A DNA stretch of 64,000 nucleotides from NCBI RefSeq assembly GCF_003573695.1, contig NC_039361.1, positions 89,050,149-89,114,148 of the forward strand, given 5' to 3'. The position numbers and the translations under genes were made by a program. The notes beneath the pieces were generated by a model. It worked only from the letters and a program-made list of their open reading frames with translations. It did no database searches and was not told the DNA's origin. This stretch comes from Papaver somniferum (taxonomy: Eukaryota > Streptophyta > Magnoliopsida > Ranunculales > Papaveraceae). The first letter of the stretch is position 1. Each line of letters starts with the position of its first letter. Of this stretch, positions 47,651-56,597 are shown piece after piece.

Positions 47651-48940
47651 GTTACCCAATTACCTTGGTATGCGAATATAGTGAATTATCTTGTTACTGG
47701 TCGAACGCCCCATCATTGGGGTAAACAAGATTGTTCTAGGTTTTTAGCCGAGGTTAAGCATTTCTTTTGGGATGATCCTTATTTATTTAAGTATTGTCCC
47801 GACCAGATTATTAGGAGATGTATACCTGAGAGTGACCAGTCCAGTATTATTTCCTTTTGTCACGATCATGCTTGTGGGGGTCACTTTAGTGCTAAGAAGA
47901 CTGTTGCTAAGATATTGCAGTGTGGATTCTATTGGCCTTCGTTTTTTAAAGACTCCCACAGTTACCGTGTTACTTGTGAACGTTGCCAGAAATTAGGAAC
48001 CATTTCCAGTAGGAACATGATGCCCTTGAACCCAATTTTAATTGTTGAGGTCTTTGATGTGTGGGGTATTGACTTTATGGGTCCGTTTCCTAATGCTTTT
48101 GGTAATTTATACATCCTTGTCGCTGCAGACTATGTCTCTAAGTGGATTTAGGCGGTTGCGTGTAAGACTAATGACCATAGGGTTGTGATTGAGTTGTTGA
48201 AAGATAATATACTTACACGTTTTGGTATAGCGCAAGCTATAATTAGTGATGGAGGTTCGCACTTTTGTAATGGACCTTTTAGGCTTTTGATGAAGAAATA
48301 TGGTATTACACATAAGGTAGCTACCCCGTACCATCCACAGACTAGTGGTCAAGTAGAGGTTTCCAATAGGGAGATAAAACGTATATTAGAGAAAACAGTT
48401 AATCCTAATCGGAAAAACTAGTTGTCTAGGCTTACTGATGCCTTATGGGCTTACCGTACTGCGTTTAAGACCTCCATTGGAATGTCACCTTATCAAATTG
48501 TGTTTGGAAAGGCATGTCACTTACCTGTTGAGTTAGAACATAGATCATATTGGGATGTTAAGCAGCTAAATTTTTCACTAGACAAGGCAGGAGCCCATAG
48601 GAAACTCCAGCTCAATGAGTTGGAAGAAATTTGTAGAGACGCATACGATAGTGCGAAAGAGTATAAGAATGATAAGAATATTTTAAGAAAGTCATTTTCT
48701 CCAGGTCAAAAAGTTCTTCTGTATGATACCCGCTTGCATCTTTTCCCTGGGAAGTTACGTTCTCGGCGGACAGGTCCTTTTATTGTTCGCACTGTCTTTC
48801 CTCATGGAGCTGTTAAGATTGAGACACCAGATGGTAGTAGTTATTCGAAGGTTAACGGTCAGAGATTGAAACCCTTTTTAGAGCCCTTTCCTACAGGTGA
48901 TGTTGAGGAGGTCCCTCTGGAGGACCCTGTTTACCCTTGA
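47651..48940 (+). pseudogene. pol: Athila integrase
   Basis: The zinc-binding region (HDHACGGHFSAKKT ... CERCQK) is followed by a DDE core with [21 protein letters not shown] and [11 protein letters not shown], so all three acidic residues remain. The frame closes with [13 protein letters not shown] and LEDPVYP at TGA 48938-48940. TAGs at 48149-48151 and 48419-48421 break it; the second lies just ahead of [14 protein letters not shown]. It would insert the DNA copy into the genome. Confidence 0.92.
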
Positions 48941-49058
48941 TTGACCATTGAGGCGATTGTATGTTGTATATTAGTTTTTGATTTCTCTCTTCGCCCAGGT
49001 ACTATCTTTCCAACTTCTCCTCGTGTTATTTTACTTTTGGTACTGCTCTTTCATTAAA

Positions 49059-49094
49059 AACATTAAGGACAATGTTAGATTTAAGTTTGGGGGT
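49059..49094 (+). promoter_or_regulatory. Hairpin plus internal polypurine-like tract (copy 2)
   Basis: AACATT (49059-49064) and AATGTT (49071-49076) bracket AAGGAC, followed by TTTAAGTTTGGGGGT. It lies about 120 bp after the pol stop, the position equivalent to 3169 and 59876. Confidence 0.6.
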
Positions 49095-49940
49095 GGGGAA
49101 GAACTTTTTAGTTGCATTTTTGAAACTTCTAGCGTCACATAGTATCCGGTTAGCTAAGTTTACATACGGTTTCTCACCGAAAAGATGGAAATTGGAATTG
49201 CTAAGGATAACATTCTTCTGAGACATTAGAGAAAAATACATTGATATCTTTGACATTCAGGAGAGGACTTGTTCCTTTTAGAGGGTAACCATGATGGACC
49301 TAACCATCCATGATGGAAAGGAAAGTAGGTCAGAAGGAAATGCCAGAAAGACAAAGCAACCTCACAATGTAGTCTTAGTTACTGGATTACGACTCTTTCT
49401 CAGTAGAAACTTATCATCATCAACAAGCGGAGCGACATAAAAATCTATGAAGAAAGTTGAAGAAGTTTAAGGTTTAGAAGCAATAATAGAAAATAATAAT
49501 TCAAAAAAATCAAAGTTGAAGATTGAGTTACAAGAGCAAAGAAAATCAAACGATATACGTTGTTGAAGTTCATGATACCAAGACATTACACGTTGTGAAG
49601 ATCCAAGTTCTAAAGTCCTTCTCTAATGGCCATGTAAATTGTTGTCTTGTTATTTTTGTTTCCAAAAAAAAAAAATACATTTAAATTTTGTTTAATAAGG
49701 CCATAGGGAAGTAGAAATCTATAAGGAAGTTTCAAGCAAGAAATCCAAGAGAAGAATTAATTGTCAAAGTTATACGAAGTTCGAAAGTTTATCATCAACA
49801 GTTGAAGACCGAAGAAGACGTTGTTTCTACTGAGCACTATGAGAGAGTCGAGGAGAGATGCATATTGATTGCTTTGTTAGTCTGCTTTCCATCTGGCACA
49901 AGATCTTTCTAGCATGGGTTCAACTCATCACACGTAATTA

Positions 49941-50110
49941 GTCCAGCTGTGTAGCAGATGTCCCTCTCATTTTTATCTCTCTCCTAATCTTATCCAGCTG
50001 TAAAGCGGACGCGTCTTACAATGTTTATCTAGCTGTGTAGCGGATATCTCTTTATCTAGCAGTGTTGCGGATGTGTCTCCCCTATTCTTTGTTCAGCTTT
50101 AGAGCTGACA
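49941..50110 (+). repeat. Degenerate tandem repeat in the Athila 3' region
   Basis: Four to five units of about 35-40 bp share the core CCAGCTGTGTAGCGGATGT with small changes, for example TCCAGCTGTAAAGCGGACG and CTAGCAGTGTTGCGGATGT. Spacers vary in length. It is not present in the other two Athila-type elements. Confidence 0.7.
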
Positions 50111-50232
50111 CCTTTAATTTCTCTGGCATTCTAGTTACTTGGAGATAGGTTAAGAAACTGTATGTCCTCGTAGCTCTTTGGATACTTGTGACCAATTAGA
50201 AGTCATGGTTTTGTGGGTACACCTCTGGTAAA

Positions 50233-50263
50233 CCCTCCCGAGACTATATCTCGTTCGCTAGGG
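50233..50263 (+). promoter_or_regulatory. Conserved hairpin block (copy 2)
   Basis: CCCT (50233-50236) pairs with AGGG (50260-50263), and CGAGA (50239-50243) pairs with TCTCG (50249-50253) around loop CTATA. The second hairpin found in the pol-less elements is missing here. Confidence 0.6.
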
Positions 50264-50320
50264 CTACCTAGCGAGTTAGGATTTTATTTTTCTAGATTAG
50301 TTTTGCTCGAGGACTAGCAA

Positions 50321-50340
50321 ATAATAGGTTTGGGGGTATT
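50321..50340 (+). promoter_or_regulatory. Polypurine tract of the Athila element
   Basis: ATAATAGGTTTGGGGGTATT directly precedes the 3' LTR start at 50341, almost identical to the tract before 4231. Confidence 0.85.
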
Positions 50341-52014
50341 TGATAGACACATTTCTGTGTCTGATTTGTCCTCGATGTCTGTATTGTTACAACTCGATTT
50401 TTGTACTAATATTGTGTTTTTATGTATTTTTAGGTATTTTTGGAAATAAACATTTTTGGAAAAATCAGCTCGAAAAATTGTCTAAAGCACCCGGAGGAAC
50501 GTGTTATTCAGACTCTCACTTTTGGATAAGAGGCACCTCAATTTATAAGGGGCACCTCAGTTGGACACCTACTATTTACACTCCACATACGGATAGGGGG
50601 AGACCTTCTTCTTCCATATTTAAACAACAGAATTTGGCGGGAAATTTGGCAGCGGAAGAACAATAATAGGATTTGCCATTTCACCTTGTTTCAGTGAGAT
50701 TAAAGGGCTGTAATCAAATGGGTTTAATCCTTTGGGCCACACAGGCGTGTTATGGGTGTTTAGTTGGATCAGATTTGGCTGGATATTCCGTTCGAAGTGA
50801 AACAGGGAGAGTTAACCAAGTCACCTGTGATTTCTTCTGGCACTGATTCAGACGAGATTCCATTGGATTTTTCTTTTAGTTTGGATATATACCAGCCTGT
50901 TACATCACAAAAGGATTGGTAAGTGCTTTGAATTCGATCAGAGGGGAAGATTTCATGTAATCTCGACTAAACAGGGAAAGCACATTCTCGGGAAACTTCT
51001 GCGATATTTTGAGAAGGTCTGTGTGTATTTTCAGCGTGCTAAAACTCTTATGGAGCGTGTATGATGCTGTTGGGAGTGTATAGAGTACATGAAGACGCGT
51101 GTAGGAGCTACAAAAGGAAATTATTGCCGTGACAGGAAGAAGAGAATAAACGGAGTTAATGAAGATTATATGGAGTTATTACATCGATTTTTAGGCCCTA
51201 TGTAGTATATAAAGAGTGTTCGGTGGTCATAGAAAGAGAACGAAGAGTTTGGGAAGGATTTGGAACATCACAGAGGCGAAACACGATCACCAGAGAAACC
51301 TGTTGTTGCTGCTTCCATTGAAGAACACGAAGAACATAGACCCACAGAAGCAATCGTTTTTGTTACAGTATTTGCGACTTTTCAGCGATAGTCTTAGAGC
51401 TACAGTAACAGTGACACATCCTCTGTATCGTTCTTTGGTTTGCAACAATTATAAGCGTTACAAACCCGATTTTGAATTATTTTCTCCCTTTTTATCATTT
51501 GTAAACACCATTTGAGCAATGAAATCAACTTTTGAATGTGTTTCCAGCATGATAATGAGCTAAATCTCCCACAACCAAGGCAGTGAGGAAGCTATTTACG
51601 CATGAATAATTGGTAACTATATTATTTTCTCTAATTTATAATTTATAATTCACTCAATCACTGCTTTTGCAGAGTTTTAAATTGTTTGCATAATTTTCTT
51701 AATTAGTTGTGATTCAATCTGATAGGTTATACTTTGTTTAGTCAATTGATAATCTATGCTTAGGGAATACAATTGATATTTGAGAATTTGCTTGATTATT
51801 TTTGAATTAAGAAATAAGGGACTTAAAAGATAATTAGAGTTTTGGATTATTTGCCATAATTTGTTCATGTGTGATAGTGGAATCAGTGTCTTGGTTATTC
51901 CTAATAATCTTGAATTAAGTTTTGTTTGTTTTTAAATTTCATTAAATCTAAAATCTTTTGCTTTCACAAGTCTCAACGAACCTATTACTACTACAACAAC
52001 TTGAAATCACATCA
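50341..52014 (+). mobile_element. 3' LTR of the Athila element
   Basis: It is 1674 bp, the same length as the 5' LTR, starts TGATAGACAC and ends AAATCACATCA just before GCAGT. Differences from the 5' LTR are spread evenly, about 70 by hand count. Confidence 0.95.
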
Positions 52015-52019
52015 GCAGT
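52015..52019. other. Target site duplication of the Athila element (GCAGT)
   Basis: GCAGT follows the 3' LTR and matches 40713-40717 before the 5' LTR. In LTRs A and B the equivalent site is single-copy sequence just before GTCGTAAGAGATTTC, which proves insertion into a pre-existing LTR. Confidence 0.93.
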
Positions 52020-53588
52020 CGTAAGAGATTTCACCTAATTAGGTTACTCTCCTCTCCGAATAGGTGGCTTCACCGGTAGCAGCACAACAAGAGGTAGTTC
52101 GCTGTTACGAATGATTAGTTTGCTAGAAATGCAAACTTCAAGTATTTATAGACTAGGAAGTTTGGACACCATGGAATTTCCAAAACCGAAAATATTCTCA
52201 AGATATTCATTAAAGCACAAATTTGGTTTCCATAATTCCTGGAAATGCTCTGTCCAAAATTAATGATCGAAATCTCTCGGAAAATCCTTAATTAGTAAAT
52301 GCACATTACTAATTCTTATTTTTCCTAAAAATGAAATTAACAACCTTAATTAAAATATTCTTAACTTATTTATGTTTCGATCCTGGGATTTTCTTCCCTT
52401 AGCTATTAAGGAATAACTTTGAACAATTAAATATAAACATTCACAACACGTGTTCAAAGTATATCGACATCCTTACTTTGTAAGTCCTCTTTCATACTTA
52501 CAACCTTGAAACCCATTTGCCACACTTCCAATTAAGTTTAGAATTGGTTCATCTGAATTTCAAGAACTATGCGATTGATCAAATAACATTTAATCATAAA
52601 ACATGGGTGTAACGGTTCTACCAAAACAATTTTCGGTTCTACCTTCCATGTGAGTATTGTGCTTAGTCACACTAGCTTTCCAAAATTCGGTTGACTAGGT
52701 ACTAGGATCGGTTGCCCACATATATATGGTATCTAACTTATATGTGTTGCACATGCCCATAGGATCGGTTCCCCCTTTCCTAAAAACGTGTTGCACATGT
52801 CCATAGGATCGGTTCCCCTTTCTGCTATAAACCTGTTGCACCTCATACAAGGATAGATTCCCCTTTGTGATGTGCTGCACCTCTTACTAGGATCGGTTCC
52901 CCTTTACCCAGATTTGGTCAGATATAAAATCACAAACTCGATCATACCAATACATAAGTCAGGACTTTGTGAATAGTTTTACCAAGAACACAAAAAAGTC
53001 ATGAACGGTTATACTGATCACACATATTGGTTGTTCACAACATATGCAATGAATAACAAAACCAATAACACCTGTCGATTTCCTTTTCGATTCATGAATT
53101 TACTTCCTCAGAACACATGTAAACATTGTTCCCTAGGATGAAATCCTCACCTCATGCCCATACATAACCACAATAGAATTCAAATGATTATGGCGATGTC
53201 TTATCTTCAAAATTTAATGGTTAAGCAATAAACCTCGTATTGCATTCCTTAATACTATGTCTATCTAGAGTTCAATCATGCTTCACATTTTTGTTTTCAA
53301 TATGCACGACTTGAAAGATACGTTAGGGAATGAAACAGTTCAAGTCAAATATCACTAACCTCAAGTGAAAGGATGATGTTATCGTTGTAGCTCCTTGCTT
53401 CTTTACATCTTCAAGTCTTCGCAATACTTGTAAAGTCTCATTATCCTAATACTATCAAGCTAACTTATACAAAGTTTACTCTAGTACATAATCAAGCGAC
53501 TCTTAACATGAGTTTTAATTCACTGAATTATGACAACCAAACTTGACATACCAACGCTTGGTGGGTTCAACCGAGCTATGCTCTAACA
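52020..53588 (-). mobile_element. TR-GAG LTR C, right part (5' end of the array on the minus strand)
   Basis: It resumes with CGTAAGAGATTTC and ends CTCTAACA, followed by GTTGG. It has an extra copy of a GGATCGGTTCCCC-containing unit near 52758-52801 that A and B lack, and a TATA box at 52144-52150 on the minus strand. Confidence 0.9.
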
Positions 53589-53593
53589 GTTGG

Positions 53594-54598
53594 GATATGA
53601 ACCATCTTTGGACTAACTTCTTCCATATAGAGACTACAATTCCCAGTTCATTATAAAATTTTAAACACGTCCTTTTAAAGAAGTTGAAACCGCAAACCTC
53701 AGAATTCCCCCAAAAAAAAAACTTTGGAACCATTCTGAAAACTACTGCTAGAAATATCTCCATCCATAAGCCTACGTACAAATAAGTTGAATTAGAAAGT
53801 AATTAGAGATGTCTATAGCATTAGTTAAGGAAAAGCGTCGATATGAAGTATTTTGAATCAATTTGGAATGAGGAATCCATTGCCAGTCAGACTGGTGACG
53901 CTTTATATTCCTATTAGACTTACAAAAGCAAACACATACCTACAACCCCACTCAAACTCAAGGGTTTTCCAAATTTTAGGGCGATGAACAAATGAGGTTG
54001 CTCTTGTGACTTCCTCATAGGCTCATACCCCTGCGAAAAAAGAGACATAGTACATTTGTTGTGAAAATTAAAGAACACTAAAAAAAGTTAACATTTGTTT
54101 GTGAGTCTTAACCACTAAAAAGAAACATAGATGCAACTCAAGTTGTTTGAGAGTCTTAGCCATTATTTCAAACATATACGCTGAGATCAAGGAAAGATCT
54201 TATGCACATCCAGAGGACGTGTGTCAACATAGAAAGGATGTTTAAGTATGCATCCCTGCTTATCGCAACTGAGTGGCTGCTTTGTGTAAGATCCTTTTAT
54301 ATGTCTATAACAGATTAGCATGGTTATGTTTTATATGTCCTTGAGACACAAAAATTAATGCACCATGGAAGTACATTTTCATTGGAAAAATATTCGCATA
54401 TTTTTTACTCCTTATAAATCCTATGACCGCACAAAACATAAGGCGACAACTATTACATAAGTATCACATTGTACACTTAGGCCAAGCACTATGGTGCACC
54501 ATTTCCCTTTCATATCCCTCATTTTTAAGGATAAATCTCAAAATCCAACCATTATGGTCTCCCATATACCTACAAACCAAGGGATATCCCTCCTCTTA
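53594..54598. other. Intergenic sequence between the array and the Cassandra cluster
   Basis: A minus-strand open frame ends near 53594 and is aromatic-rich (MYVGLWMEIFLAVVF), with a run of nine A near 53713, but it has no recognised domain and would cross into the transposon. No gene is supported. Confidence 0.45.
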
Positions 54599-54603
54599 CC
54601 TAC

Positions 54604-54877
54604 TGTAATACCTCGATATCCGGCAGTGGTTGGCCGAATGAAATATAAGTAATGGTTTGTCCTTTCCTATCACCAAGGCCTTTTCAGCACAGTTGGCTCC
54701 ATAGTTTGCAGAAAACTCTGCAGTTAAGCGTGCTCGGACGGGAGTAATCTAGGGATGGGTGACCTCCTGGGAAATTGTTATCGGATAACCGCAGCGATGC
54801 CCGTTTAAAGCCCCACACTGTCGGATGACCGCAGTGTCTAATTGGGGACAATATCGGTGGAAGGAAGGGTCATTACA
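54604..54877 (+). mobile_element. Cassandra LTR 1 (complete)
   Basis: It starts TGTAATACCTCGATATCC and ends GGGTCATTACA, 274 bp, the same length as the minus-strand copy at 55978-56251. A 5S-like core lies at about 54713-54771. Confidence 0.88.
54713..54771 (+). promoter_or_regulatory. 5S rRNA-derived Pol III promoter core
   Basis: AACTCTGCAGTTAAGCGTGC and, further on, AGGGATGGGTGACCTCCTGG match the A-box and C-box parts of plant 5S rRNA. Cassandra LTRs are known to use this as an internal RNA polymerase III promoter. Only about half of a 5S gene is conserved, so it is not a functional rRNA gene. Confidence 0.8.
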
Positions 54878-55032
54878 AATGGTATCAGAGCCAACAACGA
54901 GTCATCTGCCGAGGGTGAGAATGTATGCTGGACGGGGTTGTTCCAGGTGCTTCTTATGAGGGGCAGGGAACGTCGGAGGTCTGGGCGATGTATTCAAGAG
55001 CCGAGGATGGCTCCAATTTAAGGTGGTGGTAT
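54878..55032 (+). mobile_element. Cassandra internal region 1
   Basis: It is bounded by the primer site TGGTATCAGAGCC (54880-54892) and the polypurine tract AAGGTGGTGGTAT just before LTR 2. About 155 bp, non-coding. Confidence 0.82.
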
Positions 55033-55299
55033 TGTAATACCCCGATATTCGGTAGTGGTTGGCCGAAAGGAATATAGGTAATGGTTTGTCCTTTCCTAAT
55101 ACCGAGGCCTAATGGGTTCACTTGACTGAGTTGTGGGAAAAAACTTCTCAGTTAAGCATGCTCGACCGGGAGTAGTCACAGGATGGGTGACCTCTCGGGA
55201 AGCTGCTGCTGGATAACTGCAGTAGTGCAATAAAAATCTCACACTGCTGGATAACCGCAGTGGGTAAGTGGGAACAATATCGGTGTTAGTTGGGATACA
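55033..55299 (+). mobile_element. Cassandra LTR 2 (diverged)
   Basis: It starts TGTAATACCCCGATATTC and fades near GGGATACA. It is much more diverged from LTR 1 than expected for a pair formed in one insertion, including a changed 5S core (TCAGTTAAGCATGC at about 55147), so the two may come from different elements. Confidence 0.7.
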
Positions 55300-55396
55300 A
55301 CTAGGGGCGGTTCTATTATGCTCGGTTGAGAGAGTATACTGGGATGTTATGTCAGATACTGGTCTCACAAGAGGCAAGGAACGTCTACATTATATT

Positions 55397-55601
55397 GAGG
55401 CCTTTTCAGCACAGTTGGCTCCAGAGTTGGCGGCAGAAAACTCTGCAGTTATGCGTGCTCGGGCGGGAGTAATCCAGGGATGGGTGACCATCCGGGAGGT
55501 TTTTTCGGATTACCGCAGCGATGCCCGTTGAAAACCACACACTGCCGGATAACCACAGTGGCTAAGTGGGGACAATATCGGTGGAGGGACGAGTCATAAC
55601 A
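55397..55601 (+). mobile_element. Cassandra LTR 3 (5'-truncated)
   Basis: It begins within the LTR at GAGGCCTTTTCAGCACAG, carries a 5S core (GCGTGCTCGGGCGGGAG near 55453) and ends GAGTCATAACA. It joins directly to an inverted fragment. Confidence 0.75.
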
Positions 55602-55729
55602 ATTAACTACAGAGTTTTTTGCCGCAAACTCTGGAGCCAACTGTGCTGAAAAGGCCTCGGTGATAGGAAAAGACAAACCATTACTTATATTACATTCGGC
55701 CAACCACTGCAGAATATCAGGGTATTACA
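55602..55729 (-). mobile_element. Cassandra LTR 4 (inverted, partial)
   Basis: It begins in the 5S core and ends GGTATTACA, the complement of the LTR start. Its first 57 bases are a near-perfect inverted copy of 55397-55455, so the two can fold into a long hairpin. Confidence 0.78.
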
Positions 55730-55977
55730 ATACCACCACCTTAAATGGGAGACGTCCTGGACTTCGGAATATATCCAAGCCCAGATATCCGACGCTCCCT
55801 TCCCCTCATGAGACAAGCACCTGGGTCAACAATCCCGTCCAGCGTACCTTCCCACCCTCGACAGGTGACCCATCGTCGGCTCTGATACATTTGTAATGAC
55901 CCGTCCCACTACCGATACTGTCCCCACTTAGCCACTGCGGTTATCCGCCCTGACCCGTCGCCGACTCTGATACCATT
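55730..55977 (-). mobile_element. Cassandra internal regions, minus strand, with a small LTR piece
   Basis: The tract ATACCACCACCTT (55730-55742) is the complement of the polypurine tract of internal region 1. A mutated primer site (GGCTCTGATACAT) is followed at 55892-55949 by an LTR 3' piece, TGTAATGACCCGTCCC, and then a second primer site, GACTCTGATACCA (55963-55975). This is a deletion and duplication product. Confidence 0.7.
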
Positions 55978-56251
55978 TGTAATGACCCGTCCCTCCACCG
56001 ATACTGTCCCCACTTAGACACTGCGGTTATCCGGCAGTGTGGGGTTTTCAACAGGCACCGTCGTATTAATCCAGCAGCAACTTCCCGGGAGGTCACTCAT
56101 TCCTGGATTGCTCCTGCCCGAGCACGCTTAACTGCAGAGTTTTCTGCCAACTCTGGAGCCAATTGTGCTGAAAAGGCCTCGATGTTATGAAAGGAAAAAC
56201 CATTACTTATATTCCATTCGACCAACCACTGCCGAATATTGTGATATTACA
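55978..56251 (-). mobile_element. Cassandra LTR 6 (complete, minus strand)
   Basis: It is 274 bp, from TGTAATGACCCGTCCC to GATATTACA in + reading, and an inverted equivalent of LTR 1. The 5S core on the minus strand lies at about 56083-56142 (GAGCACGCTTAACTGCAG). Confidence 0.85.
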
Positions 56252-56351
56252 ATACCACACCTTAAATTGGAGCCTTTTTTGGCTCCAGAATATATTTTGA
56301 AGCCAAGATCTCCGACGTTCCCTGCCCCTTATGAGAAGCACCTGGACCAAC

Positions 56352-56592
56352 CCCGTCCCTCCACCGATATTGTCCCCACTTAGCCACTGCGTTTATCCGG
56401 CAGTGTGGGGTTTTCAATGGGCATCGCGGCGGTCATCCGACAACAACTTCCCAGGAGTTCACCCATCCCTGGATTACTCCAGTCCGAGCACGCTTAACTG
56501 CAACTGTTCTAAAAAGGCCTCGTTGATAGGAAATGACAAACCATTACTTATATTCCATTCGGCCAACCACTGCCGAATATCGTGGTATTAAA
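56352..56592 (-). mobile_element. Cassandra LTR 7 (minus strand, slightly truncated)
   Basis: It lacks the first few bases of the LTR 3' end (starting CCCGTCCCTCC) and the primer site next to it. It has a 5S core at about 56446-56505 with an internal deletion, and it closes GTGGTATTAAA next to CCTAC. Confidence 0.8.
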
Positions 56593-56597
56593 CCTAC

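Larger units (their letters stand above)
48941..50340 (+). other. Non-coding 3' region of the Athila element
   Basis: There is no envelope-like ORF here, which many Athila members have. The region holds a hairpin with an internal polypurine-like tract (49059-49094), a degenerate tandem repeat (49941-50110), the CCCT...AGGG hairpin (50233-50263) and the polypurine tract. These non-coding blocks, except the tandem repeat, are shared with the pol-less elements. Confidence 0.75.
40718..52014 (+). mobile_element. Complete Athila-type Ty3/gypsy element nested in LTR C
   Basis: Both LTRs are 1674 bp and GCAGT flanks the element (40713-40717 and 52015-52019). A tRNA-Asp-type primer site, gag, protease, RT with FMDD, RNase H and integrase follow in gypsy order, then a 1.4-kb non-coding 3' region and a polypurine tract. 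There is no env-like ORF after pol. The LTRs differ by about 4 percent by hand count. The coding frame is stopped repeatedly, but the pol frame is otherwise continuous from about 44610 to 48940. Confidence 0.95.
26450..53588 (-). mobile_element. Array LTR-gag-LTR-gag-LTR of a pol-less (TR-GAG-like) element
   Basis: Three LTRs of about 2.78 kb start at 26450, 32980 and 39511, a period of 6530-6531 bp, with two 3.74-kb internal regions between them. Each internal region has a tRNA-Met primer site, a gag with a zinc knuckle, a second short ORF and a polypurine tract, but no protease, integrase or RT. This matches the described TR-GAG class of non-autonomous copia relatives. The LTR start TGTTAGAGCAT and the tract GACAAAGGGGAGA suggest the SIRE lineage. 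GTTGG flanks the whole. An Athila element interrupts the right LTR. Confidence 0.88.
54604..56592. mobile_element. Cassandra-type TRIM cluster, inverted composite
   Basis: Seven complete or partial LTRs with 5S rRNA-like cores lie here, three in + and four in minus orientation, with remnants of the short internal region carrying TGGTATCAGAGCC primer sites. There is no coding sequence, as is normal for these terminal-repeat retrotransposons in miniature. CCTAC occurs exactly at both outer edges (54599-54603 and 56593-56597). Both outer edges are LTR starts (TGTAATACC and its complement), which ordinary integration does not give. Confidence 0.85.

Noticed and set aside
44031..48421. TAG-only and TAA stops in Athila gag-pol as programmed read-through or alternative genetic code
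   Set aside because: There are nine stops scattered inside conserved domains, and they are absent from neighbouring elements at matching places. Random decay of a silenced copy explains them better.
43499..49256. Minus-strand open frames under the Athila coding region and its 3' region
   Set aside because: They are antisense shadows of gag and pol or chance frames in non-coding sequence, without motifs.
26450..53588. Three independent insertions of the TR-GAG element
   Set aside because: Only the outermost borders carry GTTGG. The inner LTR borders run straight into internal sequence.
53515..53781. Aromatic-rich minus-strand frame at the right edge of the array
   Set aside because: It runs across the target duplication into the LTR, so the open frame is partly transposon sequence and no domain is visible in the rest.
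54713..56505. Functional 5S rRNA genes
   Set aside because: Only about 60 bp around the A and C boxes match 5S rRNA. The ends are LTR sequence and the copies sit in both orientations next to primer binding sites, as in Cassandra elements.
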